From JAEUIE01 sp046350055 (GTDB lineage: Bacteria > Planctomycetota > Planctomycetia > Gemmatales > HRBIN36), in the NCBI GenBank assembly GCA_046350055.1, contig JAXMBC010000001.1, forward strand, positions 4,588,001 to 4,652,000: DNA of 64,000 nucleotides, read 5' to 3'. Position numbers and translations under genes: made by a program. Under the pieces are notes generated by a model. That model had not been told where the DNA came from. It worked only from the letters and a program-made list of their open reading frames with translations, and searched no databases. Of the stretch, positions 1 through 7,160 are shown one piece after another. Positions within the stretch are counted from its first letter, which is position 1, and each line of letters starts with the position of its first letter.

Positions 1-42
1 CCGCCCACTATCCCCACGCCCCCGCCCCACGTCAAGCGGGAA
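1..42 (+). repeat. Direct repeat, copy 1
   Basis: This 42-base stretch recurs at 761-802 with about four substitutions. Read in frame +1, both copies encode a proline-rich peptide ending in VKRE, and three of the four differences are conservative or semi-conservative amino acid changes. That suggests it derives from coding sequence rather than a structural repeat. The two copies bracket the genes at 60-744. Confidence 0.6.
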
Positions 43-59
43 CTGCGGGCGGCTGCACC

Positions 60-239
60 CTATTCCCTCTCCGCCCAAACCCGTACCTCCTCGCCATCGA
101 CCTCAACGTGAATGACGTGTGGCCTACAGCACACCGGGCAGTCCTCGACGTACTCCTGGCTCGTGCCAGCTGATAGGTCGATGGGTACGACGATCTCCTC
201 GCCGCAGGCTTCGCAGAGGTAGGAGGCTTGGTCGGGCAT
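60..239 (-). CDS. CPXCG-motif cysteine-rich small protein
   Basis: This is a 59-residue protein starting MPDQASYLCEACGEE and carrying a second cysteine cluster, EDCPVCCRP, near residues 33-40. The pattern of an N-terminal C-x2-C, then S-x-E-Y-x-x-D-C-P-x-C-C-R-P, then an acidic C-terminus matches the Cys_rich_CPXG family of small, probably zinc-binding bacterial proteins of unknown role. The stop is TAG at 60-62. A longer open frame on the same strand (32-292) covers it but has no recognisable content. No operon partner is evident. Confidence 0.8.
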   Translation of the reverse strand: MPDQASYLCEACGEEIVVPIDLSAGTSQEYVEDCPVCCRPHVIHVEVDGEEVRVWAERE

Positions 240-246
240 GACATAT

Positions 247-744
247 CTAAGTCCAGTCCAGTATCCCAGACCAGTCTACATGTCCCAACCATTCTGACCC
301 GCTAAGGACTCCATCAGTGATTGCACCAACCGTGCCTGAGGTTATCGCAGAGGCAACCTCTGCAATGTCAAACCCCGTATTGCCCCCAAAGAATGCTGCA
401 GCTACCGTTTCTCTCATGACCGAGTAGCTACAGACTTCACCGGCTGCTGAATGAATGAGGTTAAAGTCAGAAGCAGTGCAGAACAGCATGTATGCCCAGC
501 AGATGTAATCGATACTGAGAGCGGATTCAACAGCAGTACTTCGGACTTGTTTAGGACTGTAGTGCTGCGATCGTCCATACTTTGTCTGCAAAGCAGGGCC
601 AAGAGCGCTGATGTAGGACTTCACTGCCGTTCGCTTTCCCTTCATCATGGAACTGTCGCAACTCGATGCTTGAGAAACGCCAATCGGTTCCTGACGGGCA
701 AAGCCGTAAATCTCAGTGCTTGGCTCTTTGGATTTGTTTGACAC
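247..744 (-). CDS. Hypothetical protein, possible DUF6559-like
   Basis: This encodes 165 residues from a GTG start preceded by AGAGGG. From about residue 45 the text LGPALQTKYGRSQHYSPKQV, followed by DYICWAYMLFC, resembles a family with an RYGRxxHYTPxQV...DYLCYAYAMFC pattern (tentatively DUF6559). That resemblance is from memory and unverified. The C-terminus is glycine/alanine/serine-rich with no clear membrane span. The true start might be at the internal MMKGKR, about residue 33. No function can be assigned. Confidence 0.6.
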   Translation of the reverse strand: MSNKSKEPSTEIYGFARQEPIGVSQASSCDSSMMKGKRTAVKSYISALGPALQTKYGRSQHYSPKQVRSTAVESALSIDYICWAYMLFCTASDFNLIHSAAGEVCSYSVMRETVAAAFFGGNTGFDIAEVASAITSGTVGAITDGVLSGSEWLGHVDWSGILDWT

Positions 745-760
745 GAGAATACCCTCTCAG

Positions 761-802
761 CCACCCACTATCCCCTCGCCCCAGCCCTACGTCAAGCGGG
801 AA
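761..802 (+). repeat. Direct repeat, copy 2
   Basis: Second copy of the 1-42 repeat. The shared frame stays open after it through a GYAMAEYNKQRS-like peptide, so it looks like a fragment of a protein-coding gene now lacking both ends. The stretch 745-836 between the flanking minus-strand genes has no other feature. Confidence 0.55.
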
Positions 803-836
803 GGCTACGCGATGGCCGAGTACAACAAGCAACGGT

Positions 837-1277
837 CTACTTCGCCAGTCGCTTCAGCTCTCGGACCATTGTTGGAGTGTACTGTTGCACGCTGAACCAG
901 ACCTCCACAGTGGTCCACCTGGGCATTCCCACGTTGCCCTCATTTTTCAGGAAAAGAATGCATCTACCCCCTTTCCTCAATTCAGGATGCCGGTCGTCCT
1001 TTTCTAACTCGAAGCGAGTGATTTGTATCGGAAGCTTTCCATCAGCATCATGCCGTCCCTTGATTGTGTCCACGACTTTGAAATCGCAATGGTAATAGAC
1101 CGTACCCACCTCCTCTGAAGCTCGGCTTGGCTCTGACACAATTTCACCTTGGATAACCAGTTCTGATCGCGAGAGGTAGTGAAGCAGAGTCTTCTCACTG
1201 TCATTGTGGGCACCAGCCAATTCGGACGACGGACTCAGTCCAGAGGCCAGCAATACTGAGATCAAGAGGGAATTCAT
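837..1277 (-). CDS. Secreted hypothetical protein
   Basis: This is a 146-residue protein with a short N-terminal hydrophobic stretch (residues 3-16, ending ASG), probably a signal peptide. The rest is a mixed alpha/beta domain containing SELVIQGEIVS, YYHCDFKVVDTIKG and GRCILFLKNEG. That arrangement is common in small planctomycete exported proteins of unknown function. The start is supported by AAGGA seven bases upstream. It stands alone, about 90 bases from the preceding minus-strand gene. Confidence 0.7.
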   Translation of the reverse strand: MNSLLISVLLASGLSPSSELAGAHNDSEKTLLHYLSRSELVIQGEIVSEPSRASEEVGTVYYHCDFKVVDTIKGRHDADGKLPIQITRFELEKDDRHPELRKGGRCILFLKNEGNVGMPRWTTVEVWFSVQQYTPTMVRELKRLAK

Positions 1278-1373
1278 GAGGAGGTCCTTGCACCTGATTT
1301 TATGACATTAGAAATACTGCCTGGGTTTGCGTCCACAGTATCACCGCCCGGTGCCCTCCATGGACAATCAGAA

Positions 1374-1709
1374 TCAAGCCTGTTGCATTGCTGCCAGTTC
1401 GTTGCCACTTGGATCGAGGAAATGGAATCGACGGCCACCGGGGAAACTGAAGATAGGTTTGGTGACCGTCACTCCAGCAGCAATTACTGCTGCTAGGGTC
1501 GCCTCTAAATCACTTACATCTATCACTGGCAACGGATACTTTGAAGCCTCTGCCTGATCTGCTTGAAGTCCGATATCTACATCTCCAGTCATAGTGCAAG
1601 CATAGGATGGGCCAAAGCTGGTCATGTTCATCCCGAATACGGACTCGTAAAAAGCCTGGCTCACAGCAATGTCACGCGTGGGAAGCTCAATGAAATTGGG
1701 TCTGGCCAT
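1374..1709 (-). CDS. VOC (glyoxalase/bleomycin-resistance-like) family protein
   Basis: This 111-residue protein starts at MARPNFIELP with a GGAGG ribosome-binding site. It has the vicinal oxygen chelate layout: an N-terminal beta strand, DIAVSQAFYESVFG for the first helix, and the C-terminal HFLDPSGNELAAMQ signature of the second half-repeat. VOC proteins bind a divalent metal for dioxygenase, isomerase or resistance reactions. The substrate cannot be told from sequence. A longer frame extends upstream to 1781 but has no ribosome-binding site and no family match. Confidence 0.85.
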   Translation of the reverse strand: MARPNFIELPTRDIAVSQAFYESVFGMNMTSFGPSYACTMTGDVDIGLQADQAEASKYPLPVIDVSDLEATLAAVIAAGVTVTKPIFSFPGGRRFHFLDPSGNELAAMQQA

Positions 1710-2006
1710 GATGAGCCTCCAAAGATTGGTAATACAGCTATTCAAGCGATCAATAGTACAGTGAGCTAAGTCATCTCGCAAGCCTCGCCAACTCTCCGGT
1801 AACTCAAGTAATCCAACATCCCCGAACCCATGTAAAGCACCATCCCGCCCCCGCCGTTAACCGCCCGGCCCCCTCTCTCTCCCGCACCAGAGAGATTCCC
1901 GCAACTCCAGCCCCAACGACGACGTAATCAGCGAACCCCCTACCCTCTCTCCACGTCACTGACACCCTACTGTCAATCGCTCAAACAAAGCCATATTCAA
2001 CGAATA
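1710..2006. other. Gene-free stretch
   Basis: No supported gene was seen between the VOC gene start and the small hairpin at 2007. The plus strand is rich in C tracts (about 1840-1950) with short stops in every frame. The VOC promoter probably lies within its first 100 bases. Confidence 0.5.
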
Positions 2007-2031
2007 AACGCCAGGTTCTCTGCCTGGCGTT
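2007..2031 (-). terminator. Weak hairpin terminator candidate
   Basis: AACGCCAGG pairs with CCTGGCGTT across a 7-base loop. On the minus strand it is followed by TATTCGTT, which is not a strong U tract. It lies just downstream of the tRNA-Asn-like remnant on that strand, where a terminator would be expected. Either orientation is possible. Confidence 0.4.
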
Positions 2032-2077
2032 CGTTGTACACCGTGTTGTGGAGTTCGCCTCGATGGTGGGAGGCAAG

Positions 2078-2124
2078 CTCCCCGAATAAGATTCGAACCT
2101 ACGACAAGCCGGTTAACAGCCCGC
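2078..2124 (-). pseudogene. tRNA-Asn(GUU)-like 3' half
   Basis: On the minus strand this contains an anticodon arm with loop CTGTTAA (anticodon GTT), a five-base variable region, a T arm (GTAGG, TTCGAAT, CTTAT; all pairs allowed with G-U), and TCGGGGA plus a G discriminator base. No matching 5' acceptor strand (TCCCCGA) or normal D arm is present; only about 11 bases separate a poor acceptor candidate from the anticodon stem. It is best read as the 3' half of a tRNA-Asn, such as an integration scar, or a badly decayed tRNA. CCA is not encoded. Confidence 0.5.
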
Positions 2125-2133
2125 CAATACCTA

Positions 2134-2178
2134 AAGGAAAAGCACCAGTGCCAACCCCGTAGGGTCGGCACTGGTGCT
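2134..2178 (-). terminator. Strong rho-independent terminator
   Basis: A 17-base-pair stem (AGCACCAGTGCC... at 2141-2157 with 2162-2178) and a four-base loop are followed on the minus strand by TTTTCCTTT. The only non-Watson-Crick pair is A-C on the plus strand but G-U in minus-strand RNA, which supports minus-strand transcription. It closes the 2244-4235 gene group. Confidence 0.85.
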
Positions 2179-2243
2179 CATATTCGATTTCAATTTGTCG
2201 AATCACCTTGTACTCGCCAACCCTCAGTCAGATTACAGTCCCG

Positions 2244-2882
2244 TCATGCAATCTGCAACGTAGCTCGCTCCCGATCACCTTGAGCATGAGCAGTGAAATA
2301 AATCAGTGCTCCTCCCAGCATCAGTGTGCCCAGCGTCCCCAAGACACTTTCCAGGAGGATGACGCCAAATCCAATCCCGGCACTCCACCAGAATATTCTC
2401 GATTCCCTGCGAAACAAGCTGACCACGCAGGTCACCAGAGTACCCAGCATCATGCCCCAGCGCATGGACCGAGTCTTGACCTTGGCAATGCAACTCTGTG
2501 CGGCCAGCACGGTGGCACACATTGTCTGTGCACCAAACTGCTTGACCTGCTGATAAACACTTACTGCCAGGCCCTTCACCTGGCTGATCACACTTCTGAC
2601 TTTGGCTTGAGCCTTGCACCAGAAACGGCCCAATGAGCCAGGAGCAGTTTGTGGTTTTACGACAGGCCGGGGCTTGGCAATAGCAGCCTGGGCCATGGCT
2701 TCATCAAGTGCCACCTTGACCGCGTCGCGGGCAGCCTGCCCCACTGTTTCCTTGACCGCCTCGGCCACGGCACCGTTGAGCGCTTCGGCCAGGCCATCAA
2801 GAATGCTGTCGAGACGATCCAGCTGGAAGGCCAGCGTCTTCTTCATGCGGCCGTTGAGGCTGGTGGGAATAGTCGATGACAT
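2244..2882 (-). CDS. Membrane protein of unknown function
   Basis: This 212-residue protein begins with an amphipathic, alanine-rich helical region (residues 20-70: LDRLDSILDGLAEALNG, AVAEAVKETVGQAARD) likely to form a coiled coil. A basic, proline-containing linker follows, then two hydrophobic segments near residues 143-157 and 166-198. The start has AAGGAACC upstream. It is the last gene of the minus-strand group behind the ubiquitin-like cassette, 178 bases after the preceding membrane protein, and is directly followed by a strong terminator. No family was recognised. Confidence 0.7.
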   Translation of the reverse strand: MSSTIPTSLNGRMKKTLAFQLDRLDSILDGLAEALNGAVAEAVKETVGQAARDAVKVALDEAMAQAAIAKPRPVVKPQTAPGSLGRFWCKAQAKVRSVISQVKGLAVSVYQQVKQFGAQTMCATVLAAQSCIAKVKTRSMRWGMMLGTLVTCVVSLFRRESRIFWWSAGIGFGVILLESVLGTLGTLMLGGALIYFTAHAQGDRERATLQIA

Positions 2883-3060
2883 CGAAGGTTCCTTTCAGGA
2901 ATGTGCAGCCTGCTTTTATCAATCGCTAACCTGTGTTCAGAGAACTTCACCGGCTCAGGTCATGCTCTTTGGCATGACGGCTCACGGGCAAGTATGAAGC
3001 ACAGGCAGTACTGATCGAAGCAACCTGCGGAGGTAAGTCCATCCTTGCAGATGGATCGAC

Positions 3061-3510
3061 TTAACGGATGAGCAGCAACAAGCTGACCAGGGTAACAGCA
3101 GAAGCCAGGATCGGCTCTGCCCACGGGCCACGCACCCACTTCATCAGAATGTGGGTAGCATGCGACAGGATGCCCAGCCACCCCTCGGTCTGAGTTGTCA
3201 CGGTTGGCTGCGGTGGCGGTTCCGGCTGGGGGCGGGATTCCAGCTGAGGGGCAGGCCTGGGACGATAATACTCGCGGTCAGGGTAGTTATCATCATCGAG
3301 ATACTCGGGCTCGTAGGTATCTTGATGATCCTCGTTGTTTCTGGTGCGATGGAACTGGTCTTCAATGGTTTCGGCAACGGTCGTGCTGAGCATTCGGATG
3401 AAGCCAAAGCGAAGCTGGCTCTGAAAATGCAACAGTCGATCCGCTAGTTTACCGATCCATTCAGCCAAAATACGTCGCATGGGCCGGGACAGCATGCCTA
3501 GGTCGGGCAT
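3061..3510 (-). CDS. Single-span membrane protein of unknown function
   Basis: This encodes 149 residues. The N-terminal half is basic and helical (MRRILAEWIGKLADRLLHF). A low-complexity stretch rich in Asp, Tyr, Arg and Pro covers residues 60-105, and the protein ends in a hydrophobic tail (EPILASAVTLVSLLLLIR) that looks like a C-terminal membrane anchor. The start, with GGGAGG seven bases upstream, overlaps the end of the GP88-family gene by 13 bases, so translation is probably coupled. No family was recognised. Confidence 0.7.
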   Translation of the reverse strand: MPDLGMLSRPMRRILAEWIGKLADRLLHFQSQLRFGFIRMLSTTVAETIEDQFHRTRNNEDHQDTYEPEYLDDDNYPDREYYRPRPAPQLESRPQPEPPPQPTVTTQTEGWLGILSHATHILMKWVRGPWAEPILASAVTLVSLLLLIR

Positions 3511-4235
3511 GGCACCTCCCTGGGGTTAGAATGAAGTAAAGGCAGAGTAATCCGCCTGATGGATGGTTCTGGGGACAATGGACGCCAGCACTGCCCGCAA
3601 CTTTCACAGTGCGGAGGCCGGGCATAGAACTTGCCGTTCTCATCGGGACAGACACGGGTTCCGTGAAGTCGATCCAGTGGCTGTTGGCGCAACCGCCGGA
3701 TGCGAAACACCAGGTCTACCGGCTGGGGTGGTACATCGTCAGGATGGGTCATCAGCCAGCACAATCGCACGTGGGCAGGCACCTCTGCAGGAACGCCAGT
3801 CTCCCGATCACAGGAATACCATACACGGGCATTCGGCAATTCAGCCAGGTGGTCGATTTCAAGCTTCAAGGCAGGAATCTGCCAGTTGCGGGTGTAACTG
3901 AAGAACTGCACCTGGGGTAGCCAGTCGATGACCCGCTGCCACTGCCGGATATAGCGGGCACTGTAGAACTCGCCACCGGTGTGGATGCGTACCACCTGCA
4001 CCTCGTGGTTGAGGATGAAGTAGCGCATCCGCTGGGCGAAGTCTGACAGCCTGGTGAGTTCCAGGTTCTTCTGATACTTGGCTGCAGCACTGGATCGATA
4101 GGATTCAAACCGCTTGGCATAACAGTGCGTTCGACAGGTGGTTGTCATGCCTACGCACACTTCAGCGATCCCGGATGGAAGACCAAATCCCCAGATCAAC
4201 GAGCCACCCAGCTTCCGATTACCGGGGGTCAGCAT
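3498..4235 (-). CDS. GP88-family protein
   Basis: This 245-residue protein starts at MLTPGNRKLGG with GGGGGA upstream; a TTG 15 bases earlier is less likely. The opening MLTPGNxKLG, then LPSG, then C-x6-C-x3-CYAKRF resembles the GP88 family named after an actinobacteriophage gene product, found in phages and mobile DNA. Further Cys residues form CPDENGKFYARPPHCESCGQC near residues 208-228, a likely metal site. The family's role is unknown. It lies just after the E1-like gene's terminator and is coupled to a membrane-protein gene. Confidence 0.7.
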   Translation of the reverse strand: MLTPGNRKLGGSLIWGFGLPSGIAEVCVGMTTTCRTHCYAKRFESYRSSAAAKYQKNLELTRLSDFAQRMRYFILNHEVQVVRIHTGGEFYSARYIRQWQRVIDWLPQVQFFSYTRNWQIPALKLEIDHLAELPNARVWYSCDRETGVPAEVPAHVRLCWLMTHPDDVPPQPVDLVFRIRRLRQQPLDRLHGTRVCPDENGKFYARPPHCESCGQCWRPLSPEPSIRRITLPLLHSNPREVPCPT

Positions 4236-4251
4236 GGATTGATCCCCCAAG

Positions 4252-4280
4252 AAAAAACGCCTCGGGGATAACCCGAGGCG
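4252..4280 (-). terminator. Rho-independent terminator of the ubiquitin-like cassette
   Basis: On the minus strand, CGCCTCGGG and CCCGAGGCG form a 9-10 bp stem with a TTAT loop and are followed by six T residues. It lies 21 bases after the stop of the E1-like gene and only about 17 bases before the GP88-family start. The four-gene cassette therefore has its own 3' end, although read-through could still feed the next genes. Confidence 0.9.
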
Positions 4281-4301
4281 TGCTAGAAATGGAAATGTGG
4301 T

Positions 4302-4988
4302 TTAGGAAGCCACCAACTCCTGGGCCAGGAGGTTGAAGACTTGTTCCCGAATGATGGGTAGCTGGCGAAGCCAGCGGGTGAACTGGCCTACCATAAGCCC
4401 TGCTGCAATCGAAGCAGTGTAGATGGTACTCTTGGATGTACATTCCCCGGCATAGGCTTCGCCTGCAGCGAAGAGCGTGGTTTGGTAATGCCGATCGATG
4501 CTGGGCACATCACAGGCCAGCACACGAATGACCTCCGCTGCCATGCGGCCGTCCGTGAAGAACCCTGCTCTATGCTTGACTGCCTCCCAGATCAGCTTCC
4601 TGGCTTCGATGGAATCAACACAGCAGAAGACAGCTATGGGCCGCTGTTGTGACCACTTCTGCACGTGAGACTTGCGGAAGCGCTCCGGGAAGGTATGCAG
4701 TTCCATCTTCGGAAACTGCTGCTGGGCCACTTTCGACACGGCAGTTACCTTGCAAGTCCTCAAGTCGGATTCCCAGAAGCCTTGGGGAGCCAGGTTCTCG
4801 ACAGTCACGCGGTCGGGGTCGTAGAGGGCCATGCACCGCACGCCGATAGCAGCCAGTTGCAAAGCTACCTGACGACCGATTGCTCCGACGCCGATGACGA
4901 TGGCGTTACAGCCCGCCAGGCGTTCTGGTGGCACCAGATCGCGTTGCCGAATGTTCCGGCGTGTCAGATCAAGGGTGGACGTACTCAA
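4302..4988 (-). CDS. ThiF/E1-like ubiquitin-activating enzyme homologue
   Basis: This 228-residue protein is a single Rossmann-type adenylation domain. The nucleotide loop GVGAIG is at 33-38, the acidic DPDRV at 57-61, VENLAPQGF at 63-71, the conserved Arg/Lys at 77 and 80, and CVDSIEAR around D125. Cys183 in GECTSKSTIYTASIAAGLMV sits where E1-like proteins often place a catalytic cysteine. It would adenylate the C-terminus of the adjacent beta-grasp protein and pass it on as a thioester. The probable start is TTG, behind GGAG and overlapping the JAMM gene by 20 bases; an ATG-based start is not available nearby. Confidence 0.88.
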   Translation of the reverse strand: MSTSTLDLTRRNIRQRDLVPPERLAGCNAIVIGVGAIGRQVALQLAAIGVRCMALYDPDRVTVENLAPQGFWESDLRTCKVTAVSKVAQQQFPKMELHTFPERFRKSHVQKWSQQRPIAVFCCVDSIEARKLIWEAVKHRAGFFTDGRMAAEVIRVLACDVPSIDRHYQTTLFAAGEAYAGECTSKSTIYTASIAAGLMVGQFTRWLRQLPIIREQVFNLLAQELVAS

Positions 4989-5622
4989 GGAGTTCTCCCC
5001 AGGTTAAAAGGTCAAGGTCGATGGTTTCCGAGAGCACTTCGGTAGGCTCTTCGAATTGCAATTCCGGGTACTGAAACTGCATCGGTTTAACACAGCGCTC
5101 GTATTCTTCCTGCCATTGCATGAAGTGAGCTTCGAGTGAGTTGGTAGCCAGGCAACGCGGCCATGCCTGCCAGTCAGGAATGATGGGAACCTCCAACGAA
5201 CCTCCCGGTCCCGCATTAAACTGCATTCGCGCATATGTGGCGGATGTACGACTGAGGATTGCCATCACACTCCAGTCGCATGCACCAAACACTCTGGTGA
5301 AGGTGGCTTCATCGACACTGCTCGGAGCAGCTGATGCTCCAGGGTGACTGTGCAGCCAGATTCGGGCGAAACGATGGGGAGCGATCTCCAGGTCCGTCAT
5401 GCGATCAAAGAGATCTGCAATGGCCTTGTCATCGAACGCCACCGTGACAGCGGTAGCACGTTGCTCGATGACGAGTATTTCCTCGACGTAGAGCGAATCA
5501 TGGCTAGCAGAAAGACCGAAGCCAGCGACTTCGGTGGGCCCGGCATGGCAGAGAAACTGCCATTTGAGCCAGGCCAACGGAGCAAACCGCAATTTGCTGG
5601 TTGGCCGATAGTGCTCGATCAT
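4969..5622 (-). CDS. JAMM/JAB (MPN+) metalloprotease
   Basis: This 217-residue protein carries the full JAMM zinc signature: Glu31 in TEVAGFG, then H91-S-H93-P, seven residues, S101-x2-D104. These enzymes cleave isopeptide or C-terminal peptide bonds of ubiquitin-like proteins. In bacterial cassettes they mature the modifier or remove it from targets. Here the modifier ends in extra alanines, which gives the enzyme an obvious maturation task. The start codon overlaps the stop of the E2-like gene (ATGA, 4 bases), and its end overlaps the E1-like gene, so three proteins are translationally coupled. Confidence 0.9.
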   Translation of the reverse strand: MIEHYRPTSKLRFAPLAWLKWQFLCHAGPTEVAGFGLSASHDSLYVEEILVIEQRATAVTVAFDDKAIADLFDRMTDLEIAPHRFARIWLHSHPGASAAPSSVDEATFTRVFGACDWSVMAILSRTSATYARMQFNAGPGGSLEVPIIPDWQAWPRCLATNSLEAHFMQWQEEYERCVKPMQFQYPELQFEEPTEVLSETIDLDLLTWGELLEYVHP

Positions 5623-6653
5623 GAATGCGATACCTCCTGGGGAGTCTCGGCTTCTTCTGCTTGTTCTGTTTCCTGCAGTTCACTGCATGCCTGGCAGAGA
5701 TCTTCATCGAGTTCATCCTTGCCCACGACCTTCCCGCAATTGTCGCAGCTCGTACGACAATCCCGGCAAATGGGATCTCCGTTTCCTTCTGAAACTTCGA
5801 GACATGCCTCACAACAATCGTTGTGACAGACAGCACAGCCGCGAATGCAGCATGGACAAAAGGAAGAAGAACAGGAACTGCAGGAACTGTAGCAGTGGTC
5901 ACACAGCGTGCTTCCACAGCGATTGCAGGAATAACTCTCTTCGGGATCGACGGAACGTGAACAATCCGAGCAGGGAGTGCCCTGCCACTGTTCCAGCTTC
6001 ACGTAGGCCGAATGGGAATTGTAGGTTTGCAGTACTGATTGAATCAGCAGGAACGCATCGACTAGTCGCCCTGAAACCAGAGCTGCCTTCATGGGTTCTT
6101 TGGCATCACCCGCACAGAGTTCACCATCCCTTACATGGGGATGCGTTACCTCATCGTTTTGGCTGGCAGGATTGGGATCGAGTGCAGTAATGGTGAAACT
6201 GTTTATGGAAGGGCTCTTATCCCGGGCAAAGTCGATGGCAAAGGCACCGAGTTCGACATGTTCCAGAGTGATGGCTGGCGTTTCGACACGGAGTCTGCCT
6301 TGTTCCTTCCGGAAGGTGACTGCAGGGAACTCGTCATAAAGCTGTACTACCTCCAGGTACCAGTGGCTTTGGGTGAGTTCCTGTACCGGGGTTGGCTGAT
6401 AGGCATTCCGCAAGACGGAGATGACATCAGCCAAACCTGTGAGGGCAACAAACAATTCTGTCTGCAGCCCCGGCAAGCACAGGAGCCATCCATGCTCCTG
6501 CGCCAGCTGGCAGCGTCGATAGGCTTGCTGAACCCTCCCCCACCCTTTCGTGAGCTGGCTCCATTCATAGTCAAGTTCATCGAACCTGATCACACACTTC
6601 TGCCAGATCTGGTGTAGCCAATATGCCAGGCGGATTCGCTGGCGATCATGCAT
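5619..6653 (-). CDS. E2-like domain fused to cysteine-rich zinc-binding tail
   Basis: This encodes 344 residues from ATG 6653, which has GGAG eight bases upstream; ATG 6686 is open but lacks one. Residues 100-225 look like an E2 (UBC) fold: strands, then HPHVRDGELC at 171-180 matching the E2 HPN...G.x.C active-site turn with Cys180 as catalyst, then a helix FLLIQSVLQTY like the eukaryotic LLSIQSLL helix. Residues 228-323 hold ten Cys pairs (CSDC, CNRC, CDHC, CSSC, CAVC, CRDC, CDNC, CQAC), a RING- or treble-clef-like array suited to an E3 role. The N-terminal 90 residues are helical and unrecognised; the C-terminus is acidic. Confidence 0.75.
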   Translation of the reverse strand: MHDRQRIRLAYWLHQIWQKCVIRFDELDYEWSQLTKGWGRVQQAYRRCQLAQEHGWLLCLPGLQTELFVALTGLADVISVLRNAYQPTPVQELTQSHWYLEVVQLYDEFPAVTFRKEQGRLRVETPAITLEHVELGAFAIDFARDKSPSINSFTITALDPNPASQNDEVTHPHVRDGELCAGDAKEPMKAALVSGRLVDAFLLIQSVLQTYNSHSAYVKLEQWQGTPCSDCSRSVDPEESYSCNRCGSTLCDHCYSSCSSCSSSFCPCCIRGCAVCHNDCCEACLEVSEGNGDPICRDCRTSCDNCGKVVGKDELDEDLCQACSELQETEQAEEAETPQEVSHS

Positions 6654-6724
6654 CAGGATGTCTCCAGAAACGAGAAACCCCGGCATGGGTGATGCCAGGG
6701 TGATTCAGTGTGGTATCTCTTCGG

Positions 6725-6949
6725 TTAAGCTGCTGCACCCTCCACCTTGGTGGGTGTGAAACTCACGCGATCACCAGGCTGAAGTACCTGCTCGGAACCT
6801 GCTGGCTGACGATTAATTCGAATCAGGTAATCCGCTGGTTTGCGATTGGGACATTGCTTTTTGAACAGTTCTGAAACGGTGATACCATCGCTGACTTCAA
6901 TGTGGTCAGCGAATCCGCCGCCATCGTTATTAATGAGCAATATCTTCAT
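6725..6949 (-). CDS. Ubiquitin-like beta-grasp modifier
   Basis: This 74-residue protein starts MKILLINNDGG with AAGGAG upstream. Its layout fits the ThiS/MoaD/ubiquitin beta-grasp fold: a beta hairpin, the ITVSELFKKQ helix, IRINRQPAG, and LQPGDRVSFTPTKVEG near the end. The last residues are EGAAA, so a single glycine is followed by three alanines. Processing after Gly71 would expose a C-terminal glycine for the E1-like enzyme. It is the first gene of the cassette, 71 bases before the E2-like gene. A sulfur-carrier role alone is possible but less likely given E2 and JAMM neighbours. Confidence 0.85.
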   Translation of the reverse strand: MKILLINNDGGGFADHIEVSDGITVSELFKKQCPNRKPADYLIRINRQPAGSEQVLQPGDRVSFTPTKVEGAAA

Positions 6950-7160
6950 GGTGACTCCTTGGAATGAGAAAACGAACAGCAATCGAGCCTTCCGACAGGA
7001 AGACAGATTCTCTGTTTGACTGGAAAGTAAGTGCCGTAAAGGCTAAAGCTTCCCACTACATAACATGACACGAATCCGCAGGAAATTAAGGGCTCTGGCT
7101 CAGCCCATTGTGCTTGCACGGTCGCATGTTGAAGCGTTCGAATACAAAACAGTATTTCTG

